Shown: positions 36,401-48,253, numbered from the stretch's first letter. The stretch: 64,000 bases of DNA from Fasciolopsis buskii (GCA_008360955.1 LUCM01008860.1:95735-159734), one strand, 5' to 3'. Made by a program: numbers and translations. The notes: generated by a model not told the origin, from the letters alone.

Positions 36401-37456
36401 ACTTTACTACAATCATTCGGTCCGCATTCGCTTACCACTTAAAGCGGGTGTGACGGATATGCAGTGTTGATGATCCCTAGTAAAAAGGGATTGAACAACT
36501 GAGCGACCATGCCGCTTGCACAGTATTCAATGATGAATCTAGTGCAAATGCTTCACAAAGAATTCTCAATGAAGAAGTGAATCTTTTGCTGTTCATTTCG
36601 ATCAAGTATTCTGACTAACTTCATGTTTTCCATCCTATTTGATACTTCACAAACTACTCGAAGTTTCAGACCGCTTCCGATTTCAGACGCACTGATGAGA
36701 CAGACCATCACACACATCGTTACACCCAGTAGTCGCCCCCAAAGCGAATATCGTTAGGATCCGTCAAGCACGTCTGCGCCGAGAACATTTGCATCATTTT
36801 CGAATGCAGCTTCCGCATCAGAATCCAAATCACGGCGGAGTTATTGCACTGGATCACAGATGATCATTCCTCGGGACTATCGGTGCCTCAGTATGGTCAA
36901 GGAGGGATACCTCAGGCGTCCAGATGGCAATTCGCAATGAATGCCTTTAAAAGTTCTCTCAGATGACCGTATGCTTTAATCTCTTCTGAGGAAAAGACTT
37001 CTTCAGAAGATGGTGGCGTTTAGCAACAAAAGCGAGCACGAAGGCAAAACGCCTGGTGTTGTCAACCGGGTTGTCGGAAGTTTGGTAATAGGATTATAGG
37101 AGATGGTCAAAGCTCGATTCCAAACCAGCCACGAAAGGCCTCAGAAAAATAGGATAACATGCTTGCCAGCATCTGTGGCGGACCGGTCTAAGGGGTTCTC
37201 TGAGAAGTCAATCACCGATTCTCAATGGCTACTACCTTGTAGGTTAGGCCCTTAAAGTCAAAACTCTACTGCGGCCTAGACAATCGGGTACGGTCACGTT
37301 CACCGATGAGTCATGGGATTCGGTGGACAGCTGTAGACACGGGAAGTGAGAATCGAGCAGCTGGTGAGTTACACATTTTTCTATTATTGTTCCCTTCTGT
37401 CTTGGTTCATGTGGCACCGGAGTAAGATCGTGATTGATTGAAAATCCCTTATCGAT
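33401..37456. other. Intronic sequence, largely anonymous
   Basis: No gene found. Around 37110-37185 a segment (CGATTCCAAACCAGCCACGA and GCATCTGTGGCGGA) recurs from about 26290-26365, marking a small dispersed repeat. The remaining open frames (34180-34506 +, 35379-35648 -) resemble nothing I know. Confidence 0.5.
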
Positions 37457-37500
37457 TGATCGACTTCACTCAGACCTCGACTCGTGCACTTGGTCGTTAC
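37457..37500 (+). repeat. 5' terminal repeat remnant of the BEL/Pao element
   Basis: 44 bases match 42658-42701 at 40 positions, in the same orientation and 5.2 kb apart, on either side of BEL/Pao coding remnants. This is what the 3' edges of two LTRs, perhaps with the primer-binding site, would look like. Similarity upstream of 37457 is not convincing, so most of the 5' LTR is lost or diverged. Confidence 0.6.
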
Positions 37501-37612
37501 AGTACTTTGAGAGTGCCATTTACACGAAACATGAAGACAAATAATAGGAACACAGACAAAAATCGACGGGGATCTTTGCAGGATGCTTTGGACAACCGGC
37601 TAGTCCCTATGA

Positions 37613-38765
37613 ATGGTTTTTCCGTTCATGGCTCTAGGGTTAGTGGGTCTAGTCGGCAGTGTTAAATCTGAGAACTACATTTCTATGATTGGGCTGAAGG
37701 AGTGTCGCCTTGAAGACAGTCTAGAACAAGAAATGAAGACACTGCAAGAAAGAAAGATGGGCGAATTGTTAGTCGTTCTTCAAGAGCTTAAGTTGTAAGA
37801 GTTGGAAGATAGATTGCCTGTTTGCTCAATGGAGGTCGTTGTACGCAAACAGGGTTTTACAGTTTGTTAATGATCAGTCCGAGTGGAACGCTCGAGAAAA
37901 AGAATGCGCCAACCTACCTGTGAAAATAACAACGGACTTTATCAACGGTAACAACGTATTGCCGATATCCTATATCCTAAGCGTCTCGTTGGGTGTGGAT
38001 CTGCCCAGAGTTGAGATTCTATCACTTGATGGGCGTCCAACTCTGTATTGGAAGTTTATAGGACAATTCCAAACCTGTGACAGAACAAAACTTGCGATAG
38101 AAGTCAGCGACTACCGTATCTACTGCACTAGTGTAAGGAGAAGTCGAGGTATAAAATAAAAAAGTTATGCTCCCACTCGAGGCAGCGCATGAAAGAGCGT
38201 GTGGGATTTTGGGCGTCCGCACGAAGTTGCCCGGTCGCTGCTAGATGAACTTGTTCGAGGTCGTTCACACTAGTCGGTTAGAAGCGAATAAACTCTCTGG
38301 TTTAGAAGTGCGTATGGAAAGCTGCAAGATTACATTAAAGCTGATGGAGTACACCGCCAATCTTAGTTCGTTTCCCACGGTCAAGCAGATGATGAGGCAG
38401 ATACCATAGGCCTTGGAAACGAAGTGGGCCAAGAACGTAGATAGATTAACCCGGAACGGGAGGGAACCGAGGTTTGGAGAACTGGCCGAGTGGGACCTCG
38501 CAAGAGTAACATCCGTCACTCTGGTCCGAGACATGACGCAAGCTTCATGATGCGAGGCACCGAGGGGCGAGCGCTGCAATGCGTATGGTATAAGGAAAAG
38601 CATCATATGACAACTTGCCCTATATTCCTGGGACTGAAAACACCAGCTAGGTGGGAAGGGGCTTTGTTTGTCAAAGGGGCACTCACCGGACAAGAGAATG
38701 CAATAATAGAACTAGGTGCAATGCAGTGGGCTGTGGCGGCCGCCATCATCACTTATTGCACATGA
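37613..38765 (+). pseudogene. BEL/Pao gag remnant with zinc knuckle
   Basis: 37839-38159 contains L-P-R-V-E-I-L-S-L-D-G-R-P-T-L-Y-W-K-F-I, the L-P-K-x-E-L-P-x-F-x-G-x-P-L-x-Y-W-x-F block of BEL gag. Around 38570-38640 a knuckle reads C-V-W-Y-K-E-K-H-H-M-T-T-C. The expected second Cys of C-x2-C-x3-H-x4-C is Tyr here, so metal binding would be lost. 37613-37798 is a charged, probably helical segment near the N-terminus. Confidence 0.75.
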
Positions 38766-38948
38766 CCGACCCGGGGCCCGATGAGTGAACCAAAGCGACC
38801 GGTAAAGGGCACGGCAGGACTACTAACTTGCAGATCCACTATTTCTCACTGGGTCTACTCCCCGTCAGGATGAGATCGGGGGGTCGAGAGATGATAGGCT
38901 ACGGCACTGTTGAATAACGGATCTGACATGACTCTTATCAGATAGGGT

Positions 38949-40560
38949 GTGCTAGTCTGTTTGGGTTTAAGGCAGCGAAGCGAGCCTCTGACAATAAAAA
39001 CGGTCAGTGGGACCGCGAAAACCAACTCAGTGAGCGGTGGGTTTCACGTGTTGCCAATGCACGAGACAGAGTCGGTGAACATGGGGAGTGTCGTTGTTGT
39101 CACAGTAACTGCTGATAATGAGGCCGGCCAAATATCTGAAAGGATAAAAAACTGGCCCCGCTTAGCTGATAATCCAATGAAAGAAGTCGAAGGAAAGGTT
39201 CTAGTTTTGATTGGATGTGGCGTCCCGGAAGCCCACTGGGTTCTGGAACAGAGGCTGGGTGGCAGAAAGAACCCATACGTAGTGCGCACCTTGCTGAGAT
39301 GGGTGGTTTTCGATCCCTTCACCTCCGCGGCCTACGAAGCTAGATCGGTCAATCGAATATCCACCGGGGATGTTGGATTAACAGAGCGATTAGAGAGGAC
39401 GTAGCAAATAGATTTTGCAGACGTGCAGTCGTTAGACGAAGGGCATTCAGTGGAGGACGCAAAAGCCGTTGCTATGGTCGAGTTAAGTACTCGGTTTGTA
39501 GACGGAACGATAACAGGGCCCGGAAAATACGCGTCTGCACTTACGAGACTATACTATTTGCAACGTAAGTTGGCAAACGATGAGAACTTGCGTATCTGTG
39601 GGAAAAACTACCGAAAAAGGATATGCTACAGGAGTGCCAGTACATCGGTCCGCCCTGGTGTTATCTGCCGCACCACGCAGTCCTTAACCCTATAAAGTCA
39701 GAGAAGCCGTGTATAAGCTTGGACTACGTCGCCAAGCCCTATGGATGGTCACTAAAAAATGCTTTCCCATGTCCAGACACAACGGCCAACGTAACAGGGA
39801 TATTACTGCGGTTTCGGAAGGGACGAATCGCTGTTTCAGCCGACGTGGAAGAAATTTTCATGCAGGTGAAAGTGCTTGAGAGCAACAGGGGGCGCTTCGA
39901 TTTTTGTGGTGGCCACAAGGTCTAGCAATGGAACCGCATGAGTACCAAATGACCGTACGTTCGTTTGGAGCGAGTTCTCTCTTCTGTGCGAACTATGCTT
40001 TGCGTAAAGCCGGCTCAGGGAGGATTTCAAATTAGGAAATGGACCTCCAATTCGCCAGGTGTCAGCGACGTTTGTAGACCGTGGTGCCACTCCTGTCGGC
40101 TGAGGCGGCATTAGGAGTATCAAGGGACACGATCAGTGATGAGTTTACCTTTTATTTCGAGCCAACGGACAAACCGACTGCCAGGGGGGAGTATGCTATC
40201 GAACGTGTCCTCCCTGTTTGATCTACTGGGATTGGCTGCTCCGTTGTATTTCCCCGCAAAGCAACTGCTTCAAAAGTTGGTTTTGGGATAAACCCCTAAA
40301 CCGGTTGGATGTTGCTGCTTAGGAGGGGTGGATAAAGTTCATTAAGATCGTTGGGGAACAGGATGATGTTGGGTCTACCGAACTGTACATTTTTTGTGAT
40401 GCATCAGAGAACGGATACGGTGCCGTAGCATATGCATGGCGAAGGCCTGCAAACAAACCAGTATACAGTGTTCTGTTATTCTCCAAGTCTAGAATGGCGT
40501 CTTTAAATTCGGTGACCATACCTTGGCTAGAGTTCCCGGGCGGCGGCCTCTGGGGTCAAG
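38949..40560 (+). pseudogene. BEL/Pao protease, RT and RNase H remnant
   Basis: 38949-39404 ends with L-I-G-C-G-V-P-E-A-H-W-V-L-E-Q-R-L-G-G-R, the linker that follows the BEL protease. The RT begins after 39423; P-P-W-C-Y-L-P-H-H-A-V and R-I-A-V-S-A-D-V-E-E-I-F-M-Q-V (first catalytic Asp) lie in 39623-39900. Near 40000 C-A-N-Y-A-L-R-K-A runs straight into sequence corresponding to G-G-F-Q-I-R-K-W, so the segment with the Y-V-D-D catalytic pair is gone. The RNase H start, F-C-D-A-S-E-N-G-Y-G-A-V-A-Y, is at about 40390-40440. Confidence 0.8.
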
Positions 40561-41189
40561 TTTGAAGAGATGGTAAAGAAAACCCTATATCCAATACCTT
40601 TCGGAAAGTGTGGTACTGGATTGAATCAACCATTGTTCTTTACTACATAGTTAACACATCGTCGCGTTTTGGTACCTTTTTAACCAATCGACTGGACGTT
40701 ATTCGCCAGTACACCACAGCGTCGCAGTGGAGATATGTACAGTCAGAATAAAACATCATCGACTTAGCATCCAGAGGGGTGAAGGTTATTAACTTGTCAA
40801 AGGAAGAAACAAACCAGACAAGACTCGGGTCGATAAGGGTGCTACAAATGTTCAATGACACAGTACAGGCAAGAAGCTTGGGTAAAGAACATTCTATACG
40901 GTGGCTATGCCCGGTGGTCATTGACGACATGTCGATTGGTGCACATAAATTACCCAGTGAGCTATAAACATCTGGCGATCATGCCAAATCATCATTACGG
41001 TAACAGACTTGATAATTGTCCAATCACAATAAGGAGGGTCATATGGACACTTCACACGGCCTAGCAGCCTCTAGGGAGCGGTACTGAATCGTGAAGGGGA
41101 ATATTGGCGTAGGGAGAGTGCCGCAGGAAAACGCCCATCGGTCAGCAACTGATGGCTCAGTTGCCATTGTATCGTACGGATGAAGGATA

Positions 41190-41491
41190 GTGAAGCTTCT
41201 CCTTCGCAAATGTGGACTATTTTTGTACCATTTAGGTTCGGAACGGTCGGAAGCCTACAAACCCGGGCGTTTCATCTCAAAGTTGCATTTCGGATTCATT
41301 TATCATGGCCCTGATGAGGTTTATAGGCAGAGGAGGCGCGACAACAGCGACAACGGAACCAACTTTGTCGGGTGTGTCTCGGAAATGAAAGAAGGCATAA
41401 TATGCTTCGACCAAAAGAAAATTGGACACTGCCTTTTGACAACGGAAAGCCAGTGGCACTTTAACCCCCTTCTTCTAGTCACTGGGTGTGT

Positions 41492-41532
<41 letters not shown>

Positions 41533-42061
41533 AGCGCATGATCCGGTCAGTTCGAAAAGTGCTGACAAGAGATTCGGTGGTCACTGATGAATTTCTAGGC
41601 TCCTGCCTGGTAGAGACCGAACGGATCCTGAAGAACTAGCCGCCAGTAAGCGTGTCCTCCGATGCAAAGGACCGGTTAGCACTGACGCTGAACAGTCTGC
41701 TTTTGCTTAGAGACAGCAATGGGTTACCTGTGGGTAATGACACTAAGTTAACTACTTACGCTATTGGAAGCAGGTAAACCATCTTTCCAACACCTTCTGG
41801 CGGCGGTGGTTGAAAGAACACCTACCGGGTCTTCAGTTTAGGTAGAAATGGTTAAGCAAAGAGCGGAATTTTAAGAAACGTGACTTGGTCCTTGCAGTCA
41901 CGGGAACAGCGAGGTGAGGCCAGTGGCCCCTGTGGATGGTAGAAGAATACCAGATTGGTGCAAATGGTTTGGTTCGAATAGTTCTTGTCCGCACGGCTAA
42001 TGGTATTTCGGCGTAGAGACATACGTAACTTGTGGTTATTGGAAGGGGCCGACTAAACGCT
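41190..42061 (+). pseudogene. BEL/Pao integrase remnant
   Basis: An integrase joins the element's DNA ends to the host. S-D-N-G-T-N-F-V-G (second catalytic Asp) is near 41355-41375 and W-E-R-M-I-R-S-V-R-K-V-L near 41531-41565. Between them the conserved H-x-G-G-V-W codons have grown into a GT microsatellite (41485-41530) that keeps the frame open for 149 codons. The C-terminal part continues past a stop at 41640, with L-L-L-L-R-D-S-N-G-L-P-V-G near 41700, through several frameshifts. Confidence 0.8.
41485..41530. repeat. (GT)n microsatellite inside the integrase frame
   Basis: About 46 bases, with one A interruption, replacing the codons just before the W-E-R-M-I-R motif. Confidence 0.9.
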
Positions 42062-42657
42062 GGGATCCTAAGCTAAGGAATATGCAGGCGTACTGCTGTA
42101 AGTCCTCGTATATTCCAAGGTAAGAAAGTAGCAGGTGTACTGCCGAAAGCTCCGTGAACTCCGGTGTCTCGGGAGCGTAAGTAAAAAGGGGCTGGCTGAG
42201 CCGACTGGTATTCTAAGCCACCTTATACTTGGGGGAATTTCGGCGGCCGGTGCAACATCGGGATTGCTTGAAAATTCCTTACTTCTGCTCTTCTGTTCCT
42301 GATTCTTCCCATAACGGACTATTTTTGCCGAACGTCTTCGCAACGATATGTCGTCTATTTTCTGTGCCATAAATTCACTCTTCTTTGTTTTGTCCTCGTG
42401 CTCTCTGGTTGAGATTACTTTTTGGACATTTGGCACAGACACGGGTAACCTTGACTTAAGGCCGTTTGTTTTGTTACGGTCCACTTCCGCTTTACCGCCA
42501 CGTTGGTTGACCGTAGACGTTCAGTTCGTTTGCGTTGTTCTCTTGGCTATCTTCCATTGCGTTTCGCAACACGTTGGGCTACGCGTTGCTTTGAGGTTTC
42601 GAAGACCTACCCAGAACATGTGAAGTGCATTATTGGGGGAATCGGGTTGCGAACAGC

Positions 42658-42701
42658 TGATCGACTTTACCCAAACCTCGACTCGTGCACTTGGTGGTTA
42701 C
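42658..42701 (+). repeat. 3' terminal repeat edge of the BEL/Pao element
   Basis: Counterpart of 37457-37500 (40 of 44 identical). The 3' LTR probably starts upstream, somewhere after the G-rich stretch near 42185-42235, but its left edge cannot be set by eye. Confidence 0.55.
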
Positions 42702-43248
42702 GCCGGATTTGTACAAAAAGGATTTGCATGTGATAATTTATCCCCAAACAGTATGCCCCTAGGGGAAGTGCCGTATCAGTCCCAAGAGAAGGGATGCCGA
42801 TCAATACCGTTTTACACTATACACTAGAAATACGTCAAAATTGTTTGGAACTATCATATGATTGGGTAACTGAGATCCCGTTCTTATGACTCTGACTCTG
42901 CACGCTCATATTGAAAAGTATACCGACTAATCGTATGTCTACTACACAATTTGCGAACAGATGCAAGCTGAACGAATTGCGGATAGTTTTGACATAATTC
43001 TGAAAAACGGGCGAAAATCGAAACAGGCAAAAATATTCGCCAAGCCGGGAATTTTTGGAAAATAATATTGTCAGAAAAGAGGCAAAACAAATGAATCAGA
43101 GAAACCCACCACTTGGAGATGAACATGTAGACAAGAACAAACTGCATCACATGAATGAAACAGCATCGGGGAAAAAACGGTATGGCAAACAACGTTACGA
43201 GTGGAAAAAATGAGACAGGCGGTAAGCATGAAACAGCCAAATAATTAC
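42702..43248. other. Intronic sequence next to the DGCR6 exon
   Basis: Holds the donor end of the 18.4-kb intron. A 118-codon - strand frame at 42884-43240 is hydrophobic but lies in the intron and has no family resemblance. Confidence 0.5.
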
Positions 43249-43355
43249 TTGTTGTTCATGTTCTTGTTCCTTTTGAAGCACCGGCAGATGATGCGGCCTG
43301 GACACAATCATGGCACGTGCTTCACGATGACGTTTTCTCAATGCGGCACGCTCAG
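43249..43355 (-). CDS. DGCR6: DGCR6/gonadal homologue, third exon
   Basis: A 107-base exon between acceptor GCAATTTTAG (ending 43356) and donor CAACAA|GTAATT. Its first two bases complete an Ala codon with the final G of the exon at 51223. The frame then reads E-R-A-A-L-R-K-R-H-R-E-A-R and R-P-H-H-L-P-V-L-Q. In the family the same place reads A-E-L-R-Q-K-H-R-E-A-Q followed by K-P-H-N-L-P-L-L. Only a two-residue insertion before R-P-H-H separates it from the human protein. The exon is too short to show up as a long ORF. It is rich in Arg, Glu and Gln and probably helical or coiled-coil, as expected for this region of DGCR6. Confidence 0.88.
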
Positions 43356-43549
43356 CTAAAATTGCGGAGGTCGGATATGGATTGGAAAACAGATAACAAT
43401 CAATGAAAAGCAGGAATGTTTACAGGCAGCGTATAACTACTAATTCGCAATCAATGCATTCCAAATCGCAAGCGCAATTCGATAAGCTATGTGTTGTGTG
43501 CATTGTGATACTAATTACTAAGAACAATATGTTATTGACATTATGACAT

Positions 43550-43753
43550 TCAAAATATTAAATTTCGTTCAAAAACTTGTGAAAGATAGTAAATTGAACA
43601 ATCACATAGAAGTGGAACGACTTCGAATTCAAGACTGTGGCACTGAGCCATGTCATCCATTGACTCCAGCCATCGCTTGGGAGGATCTCGTGGACCCGAA
43701 CCCGGCGGACTAACTGATCCTACACAAATCGATCTATTGGTTAAGGATTTCAT
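43550..43753 (-). mobile_element. RTE-clade LINE, extreme 3' coding fragment (subfamily B)
   Basis: The - strand frame reads G-S-G-P-R-D-P-P-K-R-W-L-E-S-M-D-D-M-A-Q, which matches the G-x-G-P-R-D-x-x-x-x-W-L-E-T-L-x-D-M-A-x-N-R tail of RTE proteins. After that it shares the sequence found in the fragments at 6795 and 53075. Confidence 0.7.
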
Positions 43754-45229
43754 TCATTTTCACCATGTCACTGACTGGCCACCTCCATTTATCTTCCACC
43801 CACTATCTGCGCCGGATAATAACATCCGACGAGGCTGATGGGCGATCTGTGAACACGCGGAAAACAGAACAAACTTATTTGAGAAACGGACAAAAGCGGA
43901 CTATTTCCGGCCCGATTGCTGTACGTCTTGCCGATACGGTGCATACCGTGAAAAATAACACCTTCAAGGTGATTTACAGGGTCACAACGGACGTATGCAA
44001 AATCGGTTCGACAGGTGTAGGTTAGAAACAGACAAGTCTACGGCACTTAGGCTTCACAGTTCACCACTATTGTCTCAAAATTAATTCGTAAAGTCATTGC
44101 AATTAAAATAGACAAGCACAACCATTGTCCAGTCATTTTTGCAAGATCGGGCTTGACGTTCAGTAGGAAGGGGATGTGACAATAAAGAAACGAGAAATGT
44201 AAAGCGGCTAAAAACCAACTGGCGAAACACTTATAACAAAGTGTTCAATACGAAATATCTTATCACCATCACTCTCAACCGTTCAGCGCTTGTTTCTAGT
44301 TGTGAAGCTCTGTCATGAAAACAAACTGAATTGAACCCAGATGAAAATGGAGGTCATCTATTGAAGACTAAGTCAAACGGCTTCTCCGTTGTTCTAGAAA
44401 ACTCAATTTTATAACCTCATACAGTGGCTCGATCAAGGCACTCCAGTGACTCAATGCTCATTCAGCTGTATGACAGGGTATACAAGCACTGCAGGATGGA
44501 CGGACCGGTCAGTGTCCTGATGGCGTATTGATGAGATGTCTCAATGCATCAACATAAGCACTTTGGCGAGGGATGAGGACGAGTCCCACAGTTTCGTTTC
44601 CGGCGATGGTTAATCGGTTAGTGTTATGATGCTTGGACATCGCGAGGTGCGACTACTTCTGCAATCGATCACTTCTCAATTTGGCGGTCTTCCATTGCCA
44701 ATCGTCGTGAAATATCGTCATTGTGTCGTATAATGAGTAAAAAAAGGCGAAACATTATTACTACACCGCTCTGTCACATGCTGCGTGACTTCGTAATTCT
44801 GAACACTCATCTAGGAGCGTGAAGGTGACAAATGTTTGATTCGATGGTTTCATATGAAGAGAATACGGAAACCGATTAGTCAAAACCTCGTATTGTTTTC
44901 GCGTTCTTTTCATTCTAGTATGTATACGAACGTCCTCATTCCTTATCTTACTATGATTTACGGAACAAGGAACGAAAGAATTTATTCATACCGTCGGCTT
45001 TTTATCTCCAATCTATTTAGCAAATACTTTACCTTGGCTAAAAACGCAAATTGATCACATGGAACTAAGAAATCAACGCAAGAGAACGAAGAAGAGAAAA
45101 TGTACTTTGTGCACGGCTCATGCATGTGTTCGCTTTGCCATTTCGCGCATTGCTTACGAAGTTACAGGTTTTCTCGATCATCTGAACGATAGTGTAGGTA
45201 TATGTGGTATGCATTTTGTACCTTAGAAG
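43754..45229. other. Intronic sequence, nothing assigned
   Basis: A short 86-codon + frame at 43765-44025 and a 72-codon frame at 44836-45054 have no family resemblance. A possible worn tRNA-like A box near 44610 has no B box after it. Confidence 0.45.
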
Positions 45230-45780
45230 TGTAAAATGCTGTTGCAATACTGGATTGGCTCAAATCCGAACCTTGTTCTTGCAGAGGAGCAGTTGGATGA
45301 GGCGGACAGATTGAGTTATTTGGGTAGTTGTATCTCACCTGGTGGCCGTACCTTGGATGAAGTACATTGGTTGGCGTTTGTCAATTTGAGCCATCTGCGG
45401 CACCAGCGTGACATCCGGTAACCGGTCAATGGTCCAGTTTGCACAGCAACAATGAGCCCGGTCCTGCTATATGGCTCCGAAACACGGCCGTTGACGGCAG
45501 ATGTGCGGATGCTGCCAACGTTTGAAAACCATTGCTTTCGTAGTATTCGCAGAATGGTAGGAGAATCTCCTCAGTACTTCAGAGGTTAAGAGTAGGGTAT
45601 ATTTACTGAATATGTTTTGCGCGTCACCACCGAACGAGTGCCTCGTTATGAGCTGGTCTTCGACACAGGCAATGGTTGGAGAATAAGTCAAGGTGGCCAG
45701 TCGGTGACATGGGACAAAATATGAAACCTTCAATCAAATAGATTGTTGTGTTGAAATTAACGAGATCCCTCCAAGCGACA
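45230..45780 (+). mobile_element. RTE-clade LINE, C-terminal fragment
   Basis: It starts inside the post-RT region. W-I-G-S-N-P-N-L-V-L-A-E-E-Q-L leads to L-S-Y-L-G-S-C-I-S-P-G-G, L-R-H-Q-R-D-I-R and, after a stop, P-V-L-L-Y-G-S-E-T. These are the same blocks as in copy A, but with residue choices closer to the copy at 27831. Several stops are present. Confidence 0.75.
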
Positions 45781-47767
45781 GTTGGAGACAACAAATGATC
45801 GGACTTGGTGCCACAGTCCGCGGGGTTAAGCAGTTGAAATCACCGCCCTCCCCATAGTTGTTCAACTCTTTCATTATCCCTCGTCCGTTTCTTTTCTTTG
45901 AAGTAAATGACGCCGTCGGGTAGCAACCGAAACCAGAGCACTTTGGTGCAAGGTTGCTGGTTGTAAAAATTGAACGAAACGGGACCACAAACTTTCAATA
46001 TGATGTCCTCATGAAACCACACATTTCCCCTCTTTATTTAGAAATTGTCAAAACCGTAAGAAATTACGTGGTAACAAGCCTACTCTATACAAGATCTGGT
46101 TGAGCAGGCAACATCGTGGTGTTTCCGATCGAAGATTGTGGGTTCCAATACTTAAACATCGCCGTTCAACTTCGCCACTTGATAGCCTTATTGAATAGAA
46201 TAGAACAACAAATGTGATCCTTGGTACTTGGAAGAAATTCAGTAAAAAATAGGCAAGAATAAACCTACGCATTCATTCTTTGGTTCGGCCAGGCAGGCAC
46301 TTATCAGCCTATTTGTCTGTCAATTCTCGTAGTCCGTAAAACGTTCATGCTTTTCGCAATCCGTTTGCTGTACAAAGACATGCAAAACTAGCCGAAAGAA
46401 TAAACAACAGTTTCGGAACGGACAATTCGAGTACCAGGACAGACCGCGTCTAGTAGATGCGTTGTTTATCGGAATGTGACCTCTTAGGACTATATGTTTA
46501 CAACATCGACCCAGATGGTAATATGCAAACGAGGCAACGAGGCAACGAGGAGACCAATTCTAATCTTTGCATGACAATCAGTAAAGCTGACAGTACTTTC
46601 CTCTGTCATGGCACTTCAGACACACAATAAGAAATAGTGTTTCTAAATCACCTAATCCATTGGATCTGTGAGAGCGAGGAAATGCGGAAAAACGCAAGAG
46701 TTGCGTTTAGAGCATGGTAGATGGTCACGTGGATCCGATAACCCATTTGTGTGTGCGGATGAGATGAAAAACAAACAAACAAACAAAGTAACGTCATTTA
46801 GTGAACTTTACCTCCAGGTGTGTGTGTGTGTGTACTCCATAATCCGGTAATACCACATCGATAGCATTTTCAGCAATTTCTAGACGATCCATATCATTCA
46901 TTACTTGATGATCAGTTGAATTTAGTATCGAACTTATCGGGATCATGGGTGTCATAGTACGAGGTCAATTTCTCCAACCGAATGCACAGGTAACGATTCC
47001 ACTATTGAGATCTTCCACGGAAAATCACAAACAGATTAACACACATCCGGGTCTTGACACATGCGAATTCCACTGAAGAGTTGGAATTCTCACCAAGACA
47101 AATTTGAGTAAGAAAAAAGCAACAAAGAACTCATGTAGCAGTTCACTTCAAACCGATAGCGCAGATTTGCATTCCTCAATCAGAACTGCTGGAAAAGGTC
47201 ACCGGACTCAGCGGTATCAGTATTTCATCAGCATGCACTTTCTCGGATGAATTCTGCTGAAAATAAAAACGTGATCCCAATGTGCATTATCTTGCTTGTC
47301 GTTTCACCCAAACGCGGAAAAAAATTGTGAGTCGGGTGAAATGCCTCGCGGAGCGTTTCACAGAGCTTTCTTTAGCGGGCATTGATACGTCAATAAATTC
47401 CGTGACGATCCCACCTATATGAGGTTGCCGCGCACCGGTGGTTCTTCTTTAACGATCAAGATTGGTTTTGTTTACAAGTGGCCGCCGCGAACAAGTTGGG
47501 GAGTTCACTGACCACGGCACCCTGAGAGGCTGATATGGAGAAATCGTCCAGTGTATTCGGGGCCATACTTCTTCACACGAATTAGGAACCTTCATACGAT
47601 CTTACTGTATTTGGATCCTAAGTATGCCCACGACTACCGCAACTACTGTTTGATGCGTATGCCTTGACCGGTCAGGCAGACACACACACACAGACACACC
47701 CATGAACACGCGCTCCATGGATGGATTGCTTGATTTTCTCACACGCATAGACACACGTACACGTGCA
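45781..47767. other. Intronic sequence with a small CAAA tract
   Basis: No gene or assigned element. A (CAAA)n tract lies at 46767-46788 and a short tandem of AACGAGGC units near 46527-46553. Confidence 0.5.
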
Positions 47768-47961
47768 ATGGCTTTTTATCTTTTTTACTTCTTTCATTAA
47801 CAAAATAACAATGTACATTACTTTCAGGAAGAGGCCGTGACCAAGAGACGGCTGCCAAATGAGAAAGTTGATCGGCGGTAGGAGGATTTGAACCCGAGAC
47901 CCTCATGTTTCAACACCATGGCTTTATAAGCCTGACTACCGCAAGGACACCGGTCGGCCGG
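47768..47961 (-). repeat. tRNA-derived SINE family A, copy 4
   Basis: The most complete - strand copy. The head has GTCCTTGCGGTAGTC, the middle has CCATGGTGTTGAAACATGAGGGTC and the B box is GGTTCAAATCC (+ strand 47884-47894). The body has TACCGCCGATCAACTTTCTC and the tail is AAGTAAAAAAGATAAAAAG. It lies directly downstream, on its strand, of an unassigned open frame. Confidence 0.8.
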
Positions 47962-48026
47962 CATCCCGAACACGAGGCTGCACAATCATGCGACTCACCG
48001 GCTAATTTAACTTGAATATCCCTTAC

Positions 48027-48253
48027 AGACTGAGCTTGTGTAGCAAACCGCTTGCAAGTGAACCTACTCGCAATCTTATCACCAAAACACATGTCCACGA
48101 GCTCGATTTCCCACGCTGCTCTAGCCCATTTGGGCTGATCACGTGCCTTAAAATCATCAACCAGATTGTGTCGCTTAGTGTACAGGGCTAGAGGCAGTTG
48201 CAAGGTTTGTTTGTGACTTAGGTCAATGGTTGGATGTTTAACAGTCGATGTGC
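48027..48253 (-). CDS. Candidate exon or coding remnant, unknown protein
   Basis: A 126-codon frame (47910-48290) runs into the neighbouring SINE. Inside it, a 227-base piece lies between a strong acceptor (GTTTTTTCAG) and a strong donor (CAGTCT|GTAAGG). It contains H-K-Q-T-L-Q-L-P-L-A-L-Y, W-A-R-A-A-W-E-I-E-L-V-D-M and C-K-R-F-A-T-Q-A-Q-S. I do not recognise it. It lies in a DGCR6 intron on the same strand. Its acceptor phase fits the exon before it, but its donor phase fits only the terminal exon, so it could at most replace the third exon. It may equally be a fragment of a mobile element. Confidence 0.3.

Larger units (their letters stand above)
37457..42701 (+). mobile_element. BEL/Pao LTR retrotransposon, dead copy
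   Basis: An LTR element of the BEL/Pao superfamily (schistosome Sinbad belongs to it) inserted in the last DGCR6 intron, opposite in orientation to the gene. The order gag, zinc knuckle, protease, RT, RNase H, integrase is preserved over 5.2 kb. Every domain is interrupted by stops or frameshifts, the RT active-site region is deleted and a GT microsatellite has expanded inside the integrase. No domain is intact enough to work. Confidence 0.85.
24823..43248 (-). other. DGCR6 homologue, last intron (18.4 kb)
   Basis: Bounded by a GTAATT donor and a TTTTCAG acceptor. It contains SINE-like repeats, RTE fragments and a whole BEL/Pao element. In its last 160 bases (24823-24986) the reading frame stays open into the exon, but that segment is not coding: the family alignment has no room for it. 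Confidence 0.85.

Noticed and set aside
41321..41584. His/Thr-repeat protein on the - strand
   Set aside because: It is the antisense reading of the GT microsatellite inside the integrase remnant.
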